Shown piece by piece: positions 8,589 through 16,982 of a stretch of DNA of 19,006 bases. The notes beneath the pieces are model-generated. The model did not search any database, had not been told where the DNA came from, and saw only the letters and a list, made by a program, of their open reading frames with translations. The position numbers and the translations under genes were made by a program. The DNA comes from Vulcanimicrobiota bacterium (GTDB lineage Bacteria; Vulcanimicrobiota; Vulcanimicrobiia; Vulcanimicrobiales; Vulcanimicrobiaceae). The stretch's first letter is position 1; each line of letters begins with the position of its first letter. The stretch covers positions 1-19,006 of the forward strand of contig JASHTE010000316.1 of NCBI GenBank assembly GCA_030040695.1, written 5' to 3'.

Positions 8589-8613
8589 CTTATGTGACCA
8601 CGGTGACTACAAT
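8585..8613 (+). promoter_or_regulatory. Sigma70-like promoter of toxin-antitoxin module 1
   Basis: TTGACT at 8585-8590 and TACAAT at 8608-8613 are separated by exactly 17 bases; each hexamer matches the consensus at five of six positions. The -35 box overlaps the TGA of the upstream methyltransferase gene (8586-8588). Transcription would begin near 8620, only a few bases before the ATG at 8625, so the message would be leaderless or almost so. That agrees with the absence of a Shine-Dalgarno sequence in front of this ATG. Confidence 0.7.
8594..8607 (+). promoter_or_regulatory. Candidate antitoxin operator between -35 and -10
   Basis: GTGACCACGGTGAC is an imperfect palindrome (10 of 14 positions symmetric) that also reads as two GTGAC direct repeats. 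It fills most of the 17-base promoter spacer. Phd/YefM antitoxins commonly bind short palindromes overlapping their own promoter, so binding here would block polymerase. Binding is inferred from position only. Confidence 0.45.
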
Positions 8614-8624
8614 GGCGGCACAGC

Positions 8625-8903
8625 ATGAATGAAATCGGAGTCCGCGAGGCAAAGGCGCAGCTTAGCCGCCTGTTGCGAGACGTGAAACGCGGTCGCACCT
8701 GGACGATCACAGAGCGCGGCGTTCCCGTCGCGCGGTTGCAGCCGGTGCGCGAGTCGGAGACACGCGAGCAGCAACTGAAGCGTCTCGAAGAGGCTGGTGT
8801 CTTAGTACCGATCGCTCGGAAGAGACGAACACTGCCGCGCCCCGTTGCCGTCGAGCGGGGTCTCGCTCAACGATTTCTTGAGGAAGACCGCTCGGGCCGG
8901 TGA
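8625..8903 (+). CDS. Type II antitoxin, Phd/YefM family (module 1)
   Basis: 92 residues. The N-terminal half has the Phd/YefM DNA-binding signature: IGVREAKAQLSRLLRDVKRG, TITERGVPVARLQPV. The charged C-terminal half (REQQLKRLEEAGVLVPI and following) is the part expected to wrap and neutralise the toxin. The gene product should bind the PIN toxin encoded immediately downstream and repress the shared promoter. The stop overlaps the GTG of the toxin gene by 3 nt (GTGA), which is typical of a coupled antitoxin-toxin pair. The ATG has no Shine-Dalgarno motif, and the promoter suggests a near-leaderless message. Confidence 0.87.
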   Translation: MNEIGVREAKAQLSRLLRDVKRGRTWTITERGVPVARLQPVRESETREQQLKRLEEAGVLVPIARKRRTLPRPVAVERGLAQRFLEEDRSGR

Positions 8904-9367
8904 AGAAGGCGGCGTCGGCGATCTACTGGGACGCTTCTGCGATCCTTTCGGCGCTCTTTCGTGATGAGCACAGCGACAAGGCCCTGAAGGCGGCATCTAA
9001 CCAAGGCGCCGTGCACGTTCTCTCGTCGCTGGCGTGGAGTGAGACGCAAGCAGTGATCGCCCGCATCGAACGCGAGCCTCGTTTCGCGGCGAAGCGGCTC
9101 GCTGCAGTTCGCGAAGCGCTCAGCGGCGGTCCGTGGCGATACCTGAGCGTGCACCCGGACTTGAGCGCGTTTTCCGAGCTTGCCCGCAAGTGGCCCCTTC
9201 GGGGGGCGGATCTCTGGCATCTCGCGACTGCGAAGGCTCTGCAGTTGGAGTTCCCCGACGTCGTGATGCTTTCGTTCGACGCTCGACTCTCCGAGGCGGC
9301 GCGCGGCGAAGGCCTCTCAACGTGCTTCCGAAAGGGGATACTCGATGCACCTCCACGTCGACCGTAG
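8900..9367 (+). CDS. PIN-domain ribonuclease toxin, VapC-like (module 1)
   Basis: 155 residues from the GTG that overlaps the antitoxin stop; GAGGAAG lies just upstream. The conserved acidic residues of PIN nucleases are present: D11 (YWDASAIL), E48 (LAWSETQ), D104 (RGADLWHLATA) and D127 (LSFDARLSEAA). These would coordinate Mg2+/Mn2+ for RNA cleavage. The RNA target cannot be told from sequence. The 3' end is unusual because it runs 23 nt past the ATG of kamD, and the last residues (LDAPPRRP) are encoded by DNA that also encodes the KamD N-terminus and its ribosome-binding site. The toxin may therefore have been extended after landing upstream of kamD, and the module promoter probably also transcribes kamD. 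Confidence 0.87.
   Translation: MKKAASAIYWDASAILSALFRDEHSDKALKAASNQGAVHVLSSLAWSETQAVIARIEREPRFAAKRLAAVREALSGGPWRYLSVHPDLSAFSELARKWPLRGADLWHLATAKALQLEFPDVVMLSFDARLSEAARGEGLSTCFRKGILDAPPRRP
9331..9338 (+). promoter_or_regulatory. Ribosome-binding site that fixes the kamD start
   Basis: AAAGGGGA lies six bases before the ATG at 9345, one of the best Shine-Dalgarno sequences in the window. It is embedded in the coding sequence of the PIN toxin and supports the 9345 start over later in-frame codons. Confidence 0.6.
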
Positions 9368-10898
9368 CTCGGTAGATCGCTGTCGCGCCTTCGCGCGGCG
9401 AATCGTCGAGCCGGTTCAGGCGTACATTCGCGCGCACTCGACGCTTTCGGTGGAGCGCACGGTGCTGCGGCTGCTCGGCGTCGACGGTGTGGACTCGAGC
9501 GAGATTCCTTTGCCCAACGTCGTCGTCGACTCACTTCCGCGCGAGCGGCTCCAGTGGGGCATCGCATTGCCCTTTGGGCATGCGCTCGCGCAGACACGCT
9601 TGGAGCCTGCAACGCTCGCGCGCGCGATTGCGGACGGCGAGGTCTCGCTCGCGTCGTTCGCGGGCGTCGCCGACGCGGCGGCGCGCTCGGCCCTGCACGG
9701 CTACGTCGAGAGCGCGCTCGCGCAGATTGGCGCGCGACGCGGCGAGCGCGACGCGCTGCTCGAGCGGTTACCGCAGCTTCCGCCGCCGTTGCTCTACGTG
9801 ATCGTGGCGAGCGGCAACATCTACGAGGACCGCACCGCAGCCGTCGCCGCGGCGGAGGCGGGCGCGCAGATTATCGCCGTGATTCGCTCGACCGGCCAGT
9901 CGCTGCTCGACTTCGTTCCGTACGGACCGACGACGGAAGGCTTCGGCGGCACGTATGCAACGCAGGCGAACTTTCGCATCATGCGGGAGGCGCTCGACGA
10001 GGCGTCGGAGCGCCTCGAGCGCTACGTGATGCTCACGAACTACGCGAGCGGCCTCTGCATGCCGGAGATCGCCGCGATGGCGGCGGTCGAGCGCCTCGAC
10101 GTGCTCCTCAATGATTCGATGTACGGTATTCTCTTTCGCGACATCAACATGCGGCGCACGTTCGTCGACCAGCACTTCAGCCGCATGCTGAACGCGTATT
10201 CAGGAATCATCATCAACACCGGCGAGGACAATTATCTCACGACCGCCGACGCGGTGGCACAGGCGCCGGCGGTGCTTGCCTCCCAGTTCATCAATGAAGC
10301 GTTCGCGCACGATGCCGGTCTGCCGGACGAGCAGATCGGCCTCGGCGACGCCTACGAGATCGACCCCGATCTTCCGGACGGCTTTCTCTACGAGGTCGCG
10401 CAGGCGCAGCTCGCACGACAGATCTTCCCGAAAGCACCGCTCAAGTACATGCCGCCGACCAAGCACATGACCGGCGATATCTTCAAAGGACATCTCGTCG
10501 ACGCGATGTTCAATCTCACGTCGGTGACCACCGGCCAGACCATTCATCTGTGCGGGATGCTGACGGAGGCGATCCACACGCCGTTTCTCGCCGATCGCAT
10601 GCTCTCGATCGAGAACGCGCGCTACGTCATGAACACGGCGCGGCACTTCGGAGAGGAGATCGAGGTGAAGCAGGGCGGCATCATCGACCGGCGAGCGGCG
10701 CACGTGCTGCGCGAATGTGAGGCGCTGCTCGAGCGCGTTGCGGAGATGGGCTTGACCTCGGCAATCGAAGCGGCACTCTTCGCCGACGTGTCGCGCTCAC
10801 CCGAGGGTGGCCGCGGACTGGAGGGCGTCTTCGCGCGCGAGGAAGGCTACTGGAACCCGTTCGAGGACGCGCTCGCCGGCGCTACGTCCAGGGGCTGA
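9345..10898 (+). CDS. kamD: Lysine 5,6-aminomutase, alpha subunit
   Basis: 517 residues, the full family length (clostridial KamD is about 516). The sequence follows KamD from end to end: VERTVLRLLGVDGVD, PLPNVVVD, VIVASGNIYEDRTAAVAAAEAGA, STGQSLLDFVPYGPTTEGFGG, GLCMPEIAAMAAVERLDV, YGILFRDINM, NTGEDNYLTTADA, KYMPPTKHMTG and EAIHTPFLADR. R181 and S186 correspond to the Arg/Ser of the PLP-binding region of the TIM barrel. With KamE it forms the AdoCbl- and PLP-dependent enzyme that moves the terminal amino group of D-lysine or L-beta-lysine to the neighbouring carbon. KamE normally follows directly, but here an opposite-strand toxin-antitoxin pair intervenes. The 5' end overlaps a PIN toxin gene by 23 nt and the 3' end overlaps the second toxin by 17 nt. 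Confidence 0.95.
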   Translation: MHLHVDRSSVDRCRAFARRIVEPVQAYIRAHSTLSVERTVLRLLGVDGVDSSEIPLPNVVVDSLPRERLQWGIALPFGHALAQTRLEPATLARAIADGEVSLASFAGVADAAARSALHGYVESALAQIGARRGERDALLERLPQLPPPLLYVIVASGNIYEDRTAAVAAAEAGAQIIAVIRSTGQSLLDFVPYGPTTEGFGGTYATQANFRIMREALDEASERLERYVMLTNYASGLCMPEIAAMAAVERLDVLLNDSMYGILFRDINMRRTFVDQHFSRMLNAYSGIIINTGEDNYLTTADAVAQAPAVLASQFINEAFAHDAGLPDEQIGLGDAYEIDPDLPDGFLYEVAQAQLARQIFPKAPLKYMPPTKHMTGDIFKGHLVDAMFNLTSVTTGQTIHLCGMLTEAIHTPFLADRMLSIENARYVMNTARHFGEEIEVKQGGIIDRRAAHVLRECEALLERVAEMGLTSAIEAALFADVSRSPEGGRGLEGVFAREEGYWNPFEDALAGATSRG

Positions 10899-11307
10899 TA
10901 ACGTTCAGGCGCTCGAACTCGGGAATCTCAAAGTCGCGCACGTTGCGTGTGACGATCGTAAGATCGTGCACGACCGCAATCGCGACCAGTAACGAGTCGA
11001 TGTAGGGCAGTAGCCTACCTTGGCGACGAGCCTGCCCGCTCGCGGCGCCCCACACACGCGCTGCTTCAGCGTCGAATGCGAGAATGTGCGATTCGAAGCG
11101 CTCCTCTATCTCGCTCACCCACTTCTGAAGGCTCTCGCGTTCGGCGGACGGACCAAGCTTGTGAATGCCTTGGACCAATTCGCCGAGAGTCGGCGCGCCT
11201 ATGAATGCCTCTTGCATCGCGTTGGCAGCGGTCCAGGCGACAAAGCCTGAGTTCGACCGCCGCCTTCGGTATTCCGAGACTGCAGTCGTATCGAGGAGAA
11301 AACCCAT
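10882..11307 (-). CDS. PIN-domain ribonuclease toxin, VapC/FitB-like (module 2)
   Basis: 141 residues on the minus strand. The N-terminus FLLDTTAVSE (D6, E12), then TLGELVQGI (E43), IDSLLVAIAV (D104) and IVTRNVRDFE (N122, D125) follow the FitB-like VapC pattern of metal-binding acidic residues. The expected activity is Mg2+-dependent RNA cleavage, neutralised by the antitoxin encoded just before it. Its ATG (11307-11305) shares one base with the antitoxin stop, so translation is probably coupled. The last 17 nt overlap the 3' end of kamD on the other strand, so its transcript is antisense to the kamD tail. It is a different subtype from module 1 (FitB-like N-terminus, different C-terminus), so the two cassettes are not a simple duplication. 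Confidence 0.9.
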   Translation of the reverse strand: MGFLLDTTAVSEYRRRRSNSGFVAWTAANAMQEAFIGAPTLGELVQGIHKLGPSAERESLQKWVSEIEERFESHILAFDAEAARVWGAASGQARRQGRLLPYIDSLLVAIAVVHDLTIVTRNVRDFEIPEFERLNVISPWT

Positions 11308-11621
11308 CAGCGCCTGGGCGCCTCTCCCTCCTGCCGGAAGCCGGGATCGCTGAAGTCGACGGGCGGTTCGTACGGCGCAAACTCGGCGCGAGGGATTTCC
11401 ACCTCGACCTTCGGTGAATGGTGGAGGAGAAAGGAGAGCAGCGTCTCCTTTTCTTCGCCTTTGCGCAACGACTCGTACTGGTCGCGCGAGACGACCACGA
11501 CCGCGTCCTTGCCGCGACGCGTTACCGTCTGCGGCTCGCCCTTCGTCGCCAACTCGAACACCTCCGAAAACTTCGCCTTGGCCTCTTGCAGCTGCCAGGG
11601 TTGCCTGCGTTTGCGCGCCAT
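11307..11621 (-). CDS. Type II antitoxin, Phd/YefM family (module 2)
   Basis: 104 residues on the minus strand. WQLQEAKAKFSEVFELATKG, QTVTRRGKDAVVVVSRDQYESL is the classical Phd/YefM N-terminal fold. The C-terminal part (VEVEIPRAEFAPYEPPVDF) is acidic and Pro-rich and would occupy the toxin. The protein should repress its own promoter, which has a direct-repeat operator ending four bases before the start codon. It precedes its toxin with a one-base overlap. The pair sits entirely between kamD and kamE and points against them. Confidence 0.9.
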   Translation of the reverse strand: MARKRRQPWQLQEAKAKFSEVFELATKGEPQTVTRRGKDAVVVVSRDQYESLRKGEEKETLLSFLLHHSPKVEVEIPRAEFAPYEPPVDFSDPGFRQEGEAPRR

Positions 11622-11625
11622 ATCT

Positions 11626-13400
<1,775 letters not shown>

Positions 13401-13401
<1 letters not shown>

Positions 13402-14336
13402 TGAGAGCGCTCGTCACGGGCGCCGGAGGATTCGTCGGGCGACACCTGGTTCGCGAGCTCGAGGCGCAGGGCTGGGGCGTCAGCGCTGCAAGCGGACCGT
13501 CGGATGAAGCGTACCTCTTGCGCATCGATCTCGGCGACGAAGCGTCGCTGATCGATGCCGTCGAGCGAGCAAAGCCGGACGTGGTCTTTCATCTTGCGGC
13601 GCAGAGCTTCGTCCCGGAGTCGCTTCGCGCGCCGCAGCAGACGTACGACGTGAACGTGCTCGGCACCGCGCGGCTCTTCGCCGCCGTGCGCGCGTACGCG
13701 CACCGCGCGAACGCGATGCCACGCATCCTCTTCACGAGCTCCGCCGAGGTCTACGGCGCGCGTGGCGCCGCCGAGCTACCGTTGCACGAATCGCTCTCGC
13801 TGCGACCGCGCAATCCGTACGCCGCGAGCAAGGCCGCTGCGGAGGCGATACTGCTCGGGGAGATGTATTCTTTCGGCGGCGACGTCGTTATCGCGCGCGC
13901 CTTCAATCACATCGGTCCTGGACAGAGCGAGCAGTTCGCCGCGTCGAGTTTCGCGCACGGCCTCGCGAAGATCGCGACGAGCGATGAGACGGTGCTCGAA
14001 GTCGGAGATCTCGGCGCCGAGCGCGACATCCTCGACGTGCGCGACGTCGTGCGTGCATACGTGGCGCTCGCAGAGCGCGGCGAGCGTGGCGAAGTGTACA
14101 ACGTGTGCAGCGGACAGGCAGTCGCAATGCGCGATCTCCTGCGCGAGCTCATTCTCGTCGCCGGCGTGCCGGTCGAGGTACGCACCGACCCACGGCGGCT
14201 GCGGCCCTCAGAGATCCCTATCTCGTTCGGTTCCAATCTCAAGCTCGTCGAGCGAACCGGCTGGTCGCAGCGCATCGCTCTGCGCGAATCGTTGCGGGAC
14301 ATCTACGACGACGCGCGTAACAAGCTCGTACCGTGA
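13401..14336 (+). CDS. rmd: GDP-4-keto-6-deoxy-D-mannose reductase (SDR family)
   Basis: 311 residues from the ATG that shares a base with the gmd stop (TGATG). It is an extended short-chain dehydrogenase with TGAGGFVG (residues 6-13), FTSSAEVYG, and Y140-x3-K144 in NPYAASKAAAE. ARAFNHIGPGQSEQFAASSFA and GDLGAERDILDVRDVVRAY are typical of RMD rather than of 3,5-epimerising GDP-fucose synthases. The expected reaction is NAD(P)H-dependent 4-keto reduction to GDP-D-rhamnose (6-deoxy-D-mannose). GDP-6-deoxytalose or another C4 epimer cannot be excluded. The pairing with gmd gives a complete two-step route to a 6-deoxyhexose donor for the surface polymer. Confidence 0.85.
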
Positions 14337-14932
14337 AGGACCCCCTTACCGAGGACCTCCAAGCCTTCGTCTTCGCGAATCGTGGACTCTTGCTCGCAGC
14401 TCCCGCAGCGCTGCTTGCCGCGTTCGGCAGGCCCTCGGCTTTTAGCGTCGCCGTCGGTTTGCCGACCGCCTTCGCCGGAGAGCTCTTGCGCTGCTGGGCC
14501 GTCGGCTACTCGGGCGACACGACGCGGAACGACCGCGTAACGGCGGCAAAGCTCGTCACCTCCGGGCCCTATGCCTACGTACGCAACCCGCTCTACCTCG
14601 GGAACTTCATGACGGCGCTCGGCTTCACCGTCGCCTTCACCGGGAAAAACTCGTTCGAGACCAAGTGCGGGCTTGCCGCGTGCGCGCTCGGATCGATGGC
14701 CGCGCTCTACGCGACGATCATCCCTCATGAGGAGGAGTACTTGCGTGAGCGCTTCGGCGAGGAGTTCGACCGCTATTGCGAACGCGTACCGCGCATTCTT
14801 CCGCAGCTCGATCCGGCGCCCGACGGCGAGGCGCAGTGGGATCCGAGCGTCATCGGACGCGCGGAGTCGAAAACGTTCGTGACGTTCGGTGCGATGCTCG
14901 CGCTGCTCGCACTCAAATCGATCTCCGCATAA
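14333..14932 (+). CDS. Integral membrane methyltransferase, ICMT/PEMT-like family
   Basis: 199 residues from a GTG overlapping the rmd stop (GTGA). KLVTSGPYAYVRNPLYLGNF followed by IPHEEEYLRERFGEEFDRYCERVPR is the signature of isoprenylcysteine carboxyl methyltransferase and phospholipid N-methyltransferase relatives, where it forms the SAM site. Hydrophobic segments near residues 16-34, 38-58, 90-106, 112-130 and 180-198 place it in the membrane. Bacterial members methylate lipids or small hydrophobic compounds, and the substrate here cannot be assigned. The overlap with rmd and the closely following transporter gene suggest it is expressed with the deoxysugar genes. Confidence 0.82.
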   Translation: MKDPLTEDLQAFVFANRGLLLAAPAALLAAFGRPSAFSVAVGLPTAFAGELLRCWAVGYSGDTTRNDRVTAAKLVTSGPYAYVRNPLYLGNFMTALGFTVAFTGKNSFETKCGLAACALGSMAALYATIIPHEEEYLRERFGEEFDRYCERVPRILPQLDPAPDGEAQWDPSVIGRAESKTFVTFGAMLALLALKSISA

Positions 14933-14939
14933 CCGTATC

Positions 14940-15512
14940 GTGAGGAGACGGCGCCTCTTCGGCGCGCTCGTCGTGAGCGTTGCCGTTGCCGCAATCGAGG
15001 TCACCGGCGGTTTTCGCGCGCAGTCGCTCGGTCTGGTGGCCGACGCGGTTCACGCCGGCACCGATGCGCTTGCAATCTGCGTGATGCTCCTTGCGGTCTA
15101 CGCGGGGCGCAGGATCGAGATGCTCGCCGCCGTCTTCAACGGCGTGCTGCTTCTCGCGATCACCGGGCTCATCGCATACGGTGCCTTGCAGCGACTCGCG
15201 CATCCGTTACATCCGGTGGGGCCGCTCATGGTAGGGATCTCCGCGCTCGCGCTCGGCGGAAATCTCATCGCAGCCTACCTGTTGTTCCACGGCGTACGCG
15301 CATCGATAACGATTCGAAGCGCATTCTTGCACGTCGCTGCGGATGCGCTCGGTTCATCGGCCGTTCTCATCGGCGGCCTGCTCATTACGTGGACGCACCG
15401 TGCGTGGCTGGACCCGTGCTTCTCGCTCCTCGTCTGTGCAGTTGTCGTCGTGGGCGTCGCGGACATGCTGCGCGAGGCGCGCTCCATGAATGTGGAGAAG
15501 CCCTCGGCATGA
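14940..15512 (+). CDS. Cation diffusion facilitator-like transporter lacking a C-terminal domain
   Basis: 190 residues from a GTG eight bases after the previous stop. An earlier in-frame ATG at 14889 would add 17 Ser/Arg-rich residues inside the preceding gene and is less likely. Six hydrophobic segments are visible. LVADAVHAGTDAL carries H-x3-D and LHVAADALGSSAVL carries the second H-x3-D, together the tetrahedral Zn/Cd-type site of CDF proton antiporters. The protein ends about 20 residues after the last membrane helix (DPCFSLLVCAVVVVGVADMLREARS), so it lacks the cytoplasmic metal-sensing domain of most CDF proteins (usually about 300 residues). Zn2+ or another divalent metal export is inferred. 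Its stop overlaps the thiolase ATG (ATGA). Confidence 0.82.
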   Translation: MRRRRLFGALVVSVAVAAIEVTGGFRAQSLGLVADAVHAGTDALAICVMLLAVYAGRRIEMLAAVFNGVLLLAITGLIAYGALQRLAHPLHPVGPLMVGISALALGGNLIAAYLLFHGVRASITIRSAFLHVAADALGSSAVLIGGLLITWTHRAWLDPCFSLLVCAVVVVGVADMLREARSMNVEKPSA

Positions 15513-16837
15513 ACTCCACCGTCGTTCTTGGGTACGCGCGCACACCGTTCGGCAAGCTCGGGGGCGCGCTTGCATCGCTTCCCGCAACGACGCTCGGCGC
15601 GGCTGCTCTCGCAAAGGCGATCGAGCGGGCGGGCATCGATCCCTCGGACGTCGAGCACATCGTGCTTGGGCAGGTGCTCCAGGCAGGCGCCGGACAGAAC
15701 CCCGCGCGCCAGGCACTCTTCAAAGCCGGGCTCGCGAAGACGGTCACCGCGGAAACCGTCAACAAGGTCTGTGCCTCCGGCATGCTGGCGATTGCGAGCA
15801 CGATGCGCCTCATCGACGCCGGGGCGCTGCGTTTGGCCGGGGCCGGCGGGATGGAGTCGATGTCGAACGCGCCCTACCTATTAAAGGAAGCGCGCTTCGG
15901 ATATCGGTTCGGCGACGGTGCGCTCGTCGACGCAATGATCTACGATGGCCTCTGGGACCAGTATTTTCCGATGACGATGTCGACACAGGGCGCGATCGTC
16001 GCGAACGAGCTGAAGGTCTCGCGCGACGAGCAAGACCGCTTCGCCTACGAGAGCCACCGCCGTGCACATGAGGCGCACGAGGCGGGGAACTTCGCCGACG
16101 AGATCGTCCCGTTGCGTGTCGCGAGCAAGGCGAAGGGTAAGCTCGTCGTCGACGCGCTGCCCAAACGCGGTGAGGTCAGGATTCCCGCCACAGTCGGCGG
16201 CCGCAACAACGTGTGGGATCACCAACCGTCGGAGCGTTTCACACTCGACTATGAGCGATACGCACCGTTCATCACGGGCGACGCGCCGTACACGCTCGTC
16301 GAGCGCGACGAGGCGGTACGCCCCGACGCCTCACTCGAAGCGCTGGGGAAGTTGAAGCCGCTCGAAGCCGACGGCACGGTGACGGCCGGAAATGCGCCGG
16401 GCGTCAACGACGGTGCTGCGGCGCTCATTCTCGCCGACGCGCGCTACGCGAAAGAGCGCGGCAACGAGCCGCTCGCGACGATCGTCGATCATGCCACCGT
16501 CGCGTGGGACTCACCGTACATCGCGCTCACGCCCGCGATGGCGGCTCAAAAGCTCATGGACGCGCATGGCTTGAGCCCGAACGACGTGCACATCTGGGAG
16601 GTAAACGAGGCTTTTGCCTCCGTCGCGCTCAGCTCGGCGCGGAACTTGGGGCTCGACGCCGAGCGCATCAATCGCTACGGCGGCGCGGTGGCGATGGGGC
16701 ATCCGATCGGCGCCTCCGGTGCACGCATCACGGCGACGGTGATAAACCAGCTACGCAAGCGCGGTGGGGGTCTCGGTATCGCCGCGATCTGCTCGGGCGG
16801 CGGGCAAGGCGATGCACTGCTCATCAGAGTTGAGTAA
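15509..16837 (+). CDS. Thiolase (acetyl-CoA C-acetyltransferase family)
   Basis: 442 residues. I chose the ATG at 15509, which begins at the canonical thiolase N-terminus (VVLGYARTPFGKLGGAL) and overlaps the CDF stop; the frame further upstream is shadow. Catalytic residues are C88 in VNKVCASGM, NEAFASVAL, H398 in GHPIGASGAR and C428 in CSGGGQGDA. It should condense two acetyl-CoA to acetoacetyl-CoA or cleave 3-ketoacyl-CoA. It is about 45-50 residues longer than the usual 390-residue enzyme because of an insert at about residues 214-265, before VRPDASLEALGKL, in the loop domain over the CoA site. The following hydroxyacyl-CoA and acyl-CoA dehydrogenase genes support a C4 or beta-oxidation role. 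Confidence 0.92.
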   Translation: MNSTVVLGYARTPFGKLGGALASLPATTLGAAALAKAIERAGIDPSDVEHIVLGQVLQAGAGQNPARQALFKAGLAKTVTAETVNKVCASGMLAIASTMRLIDAGALRLAGAGGMESMSNAPYLLKEARFGYRFGDGALVDAMIYDGLWDQYFPMTMSTQGAIVANELKVSRDEQDRFAYESHRRAHEAHEAGNFADEIVPLRVASKAKGKLVVDALPKRGEVRIPATVGGRNNVWDHQPSERFTLDYERYAPFITGDAPYTLVERDEAVRPDASLEALGKLKPLEADGTVTAGNAPGVNDGAAALILADARYAKERGNEPLATIVDHATVAWDSPYIALTPAMAAQKLMDAHGLSPNDVHIWEVNEAFASVALSSARNLGLDAERINRYGGAVAMGHPIGASGARITATVINQLRKRGGGLGIAAICSGGGQGDALLIRVE

Positions 16838-16842
16838 AGGTT

Positions 16843-16863
16843 GGCCGCACTGTACGCGGCCTT
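16843..16863 (+). terminator. Possible terminator hairpin after the thiolase gene
   Basis: GGCCGC (16843-16848) and GCGGCC (16856-16861) pair around a seven-base loop, starting six bases after the thiolase TAA. Only two T residues and then CATT follow, so it is a weak intrinsic terminator at best. Confidence 0.35.
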
Positions 16864-16870
16864 CATTACA

Positions 16871-16978
16871 TTGTCATCCCGAGCGAAGCGCCCAAGGCGC
16901 GGAGTCGAGGGACCGCCAATGAGCTTTACGTCGGTCCCTCGACTTCGTTCGCTTCGCTCACTTCGCTCGGGATGACAA
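16871..16978. repeat. Long imperfect palindrome, dispersed intergenic repeat type
   Basis: The outer arms TTGTCATCCCGAGCGAAG (16871-16888) and CTTCGCTCGGGATGACAA (16961-16978) are perfect reverse complements. Inner arms AGTCGAGGGACCG (16903-16915) and CGGTCCCTCGACT (16932-16944) pair as well, leaving a 16-base loop and an unequal internal bulge. From memory, variants of this GTCATCC-GAGCGAAGCG palindrome are scattered between genes in many GC-rich bacterial genomes. It separates the thiolase gene from the dehydrogenase gene and ends four bases before that gene's start. Confidence 0.8.
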
Positions 16979-16982
16979 GGCT

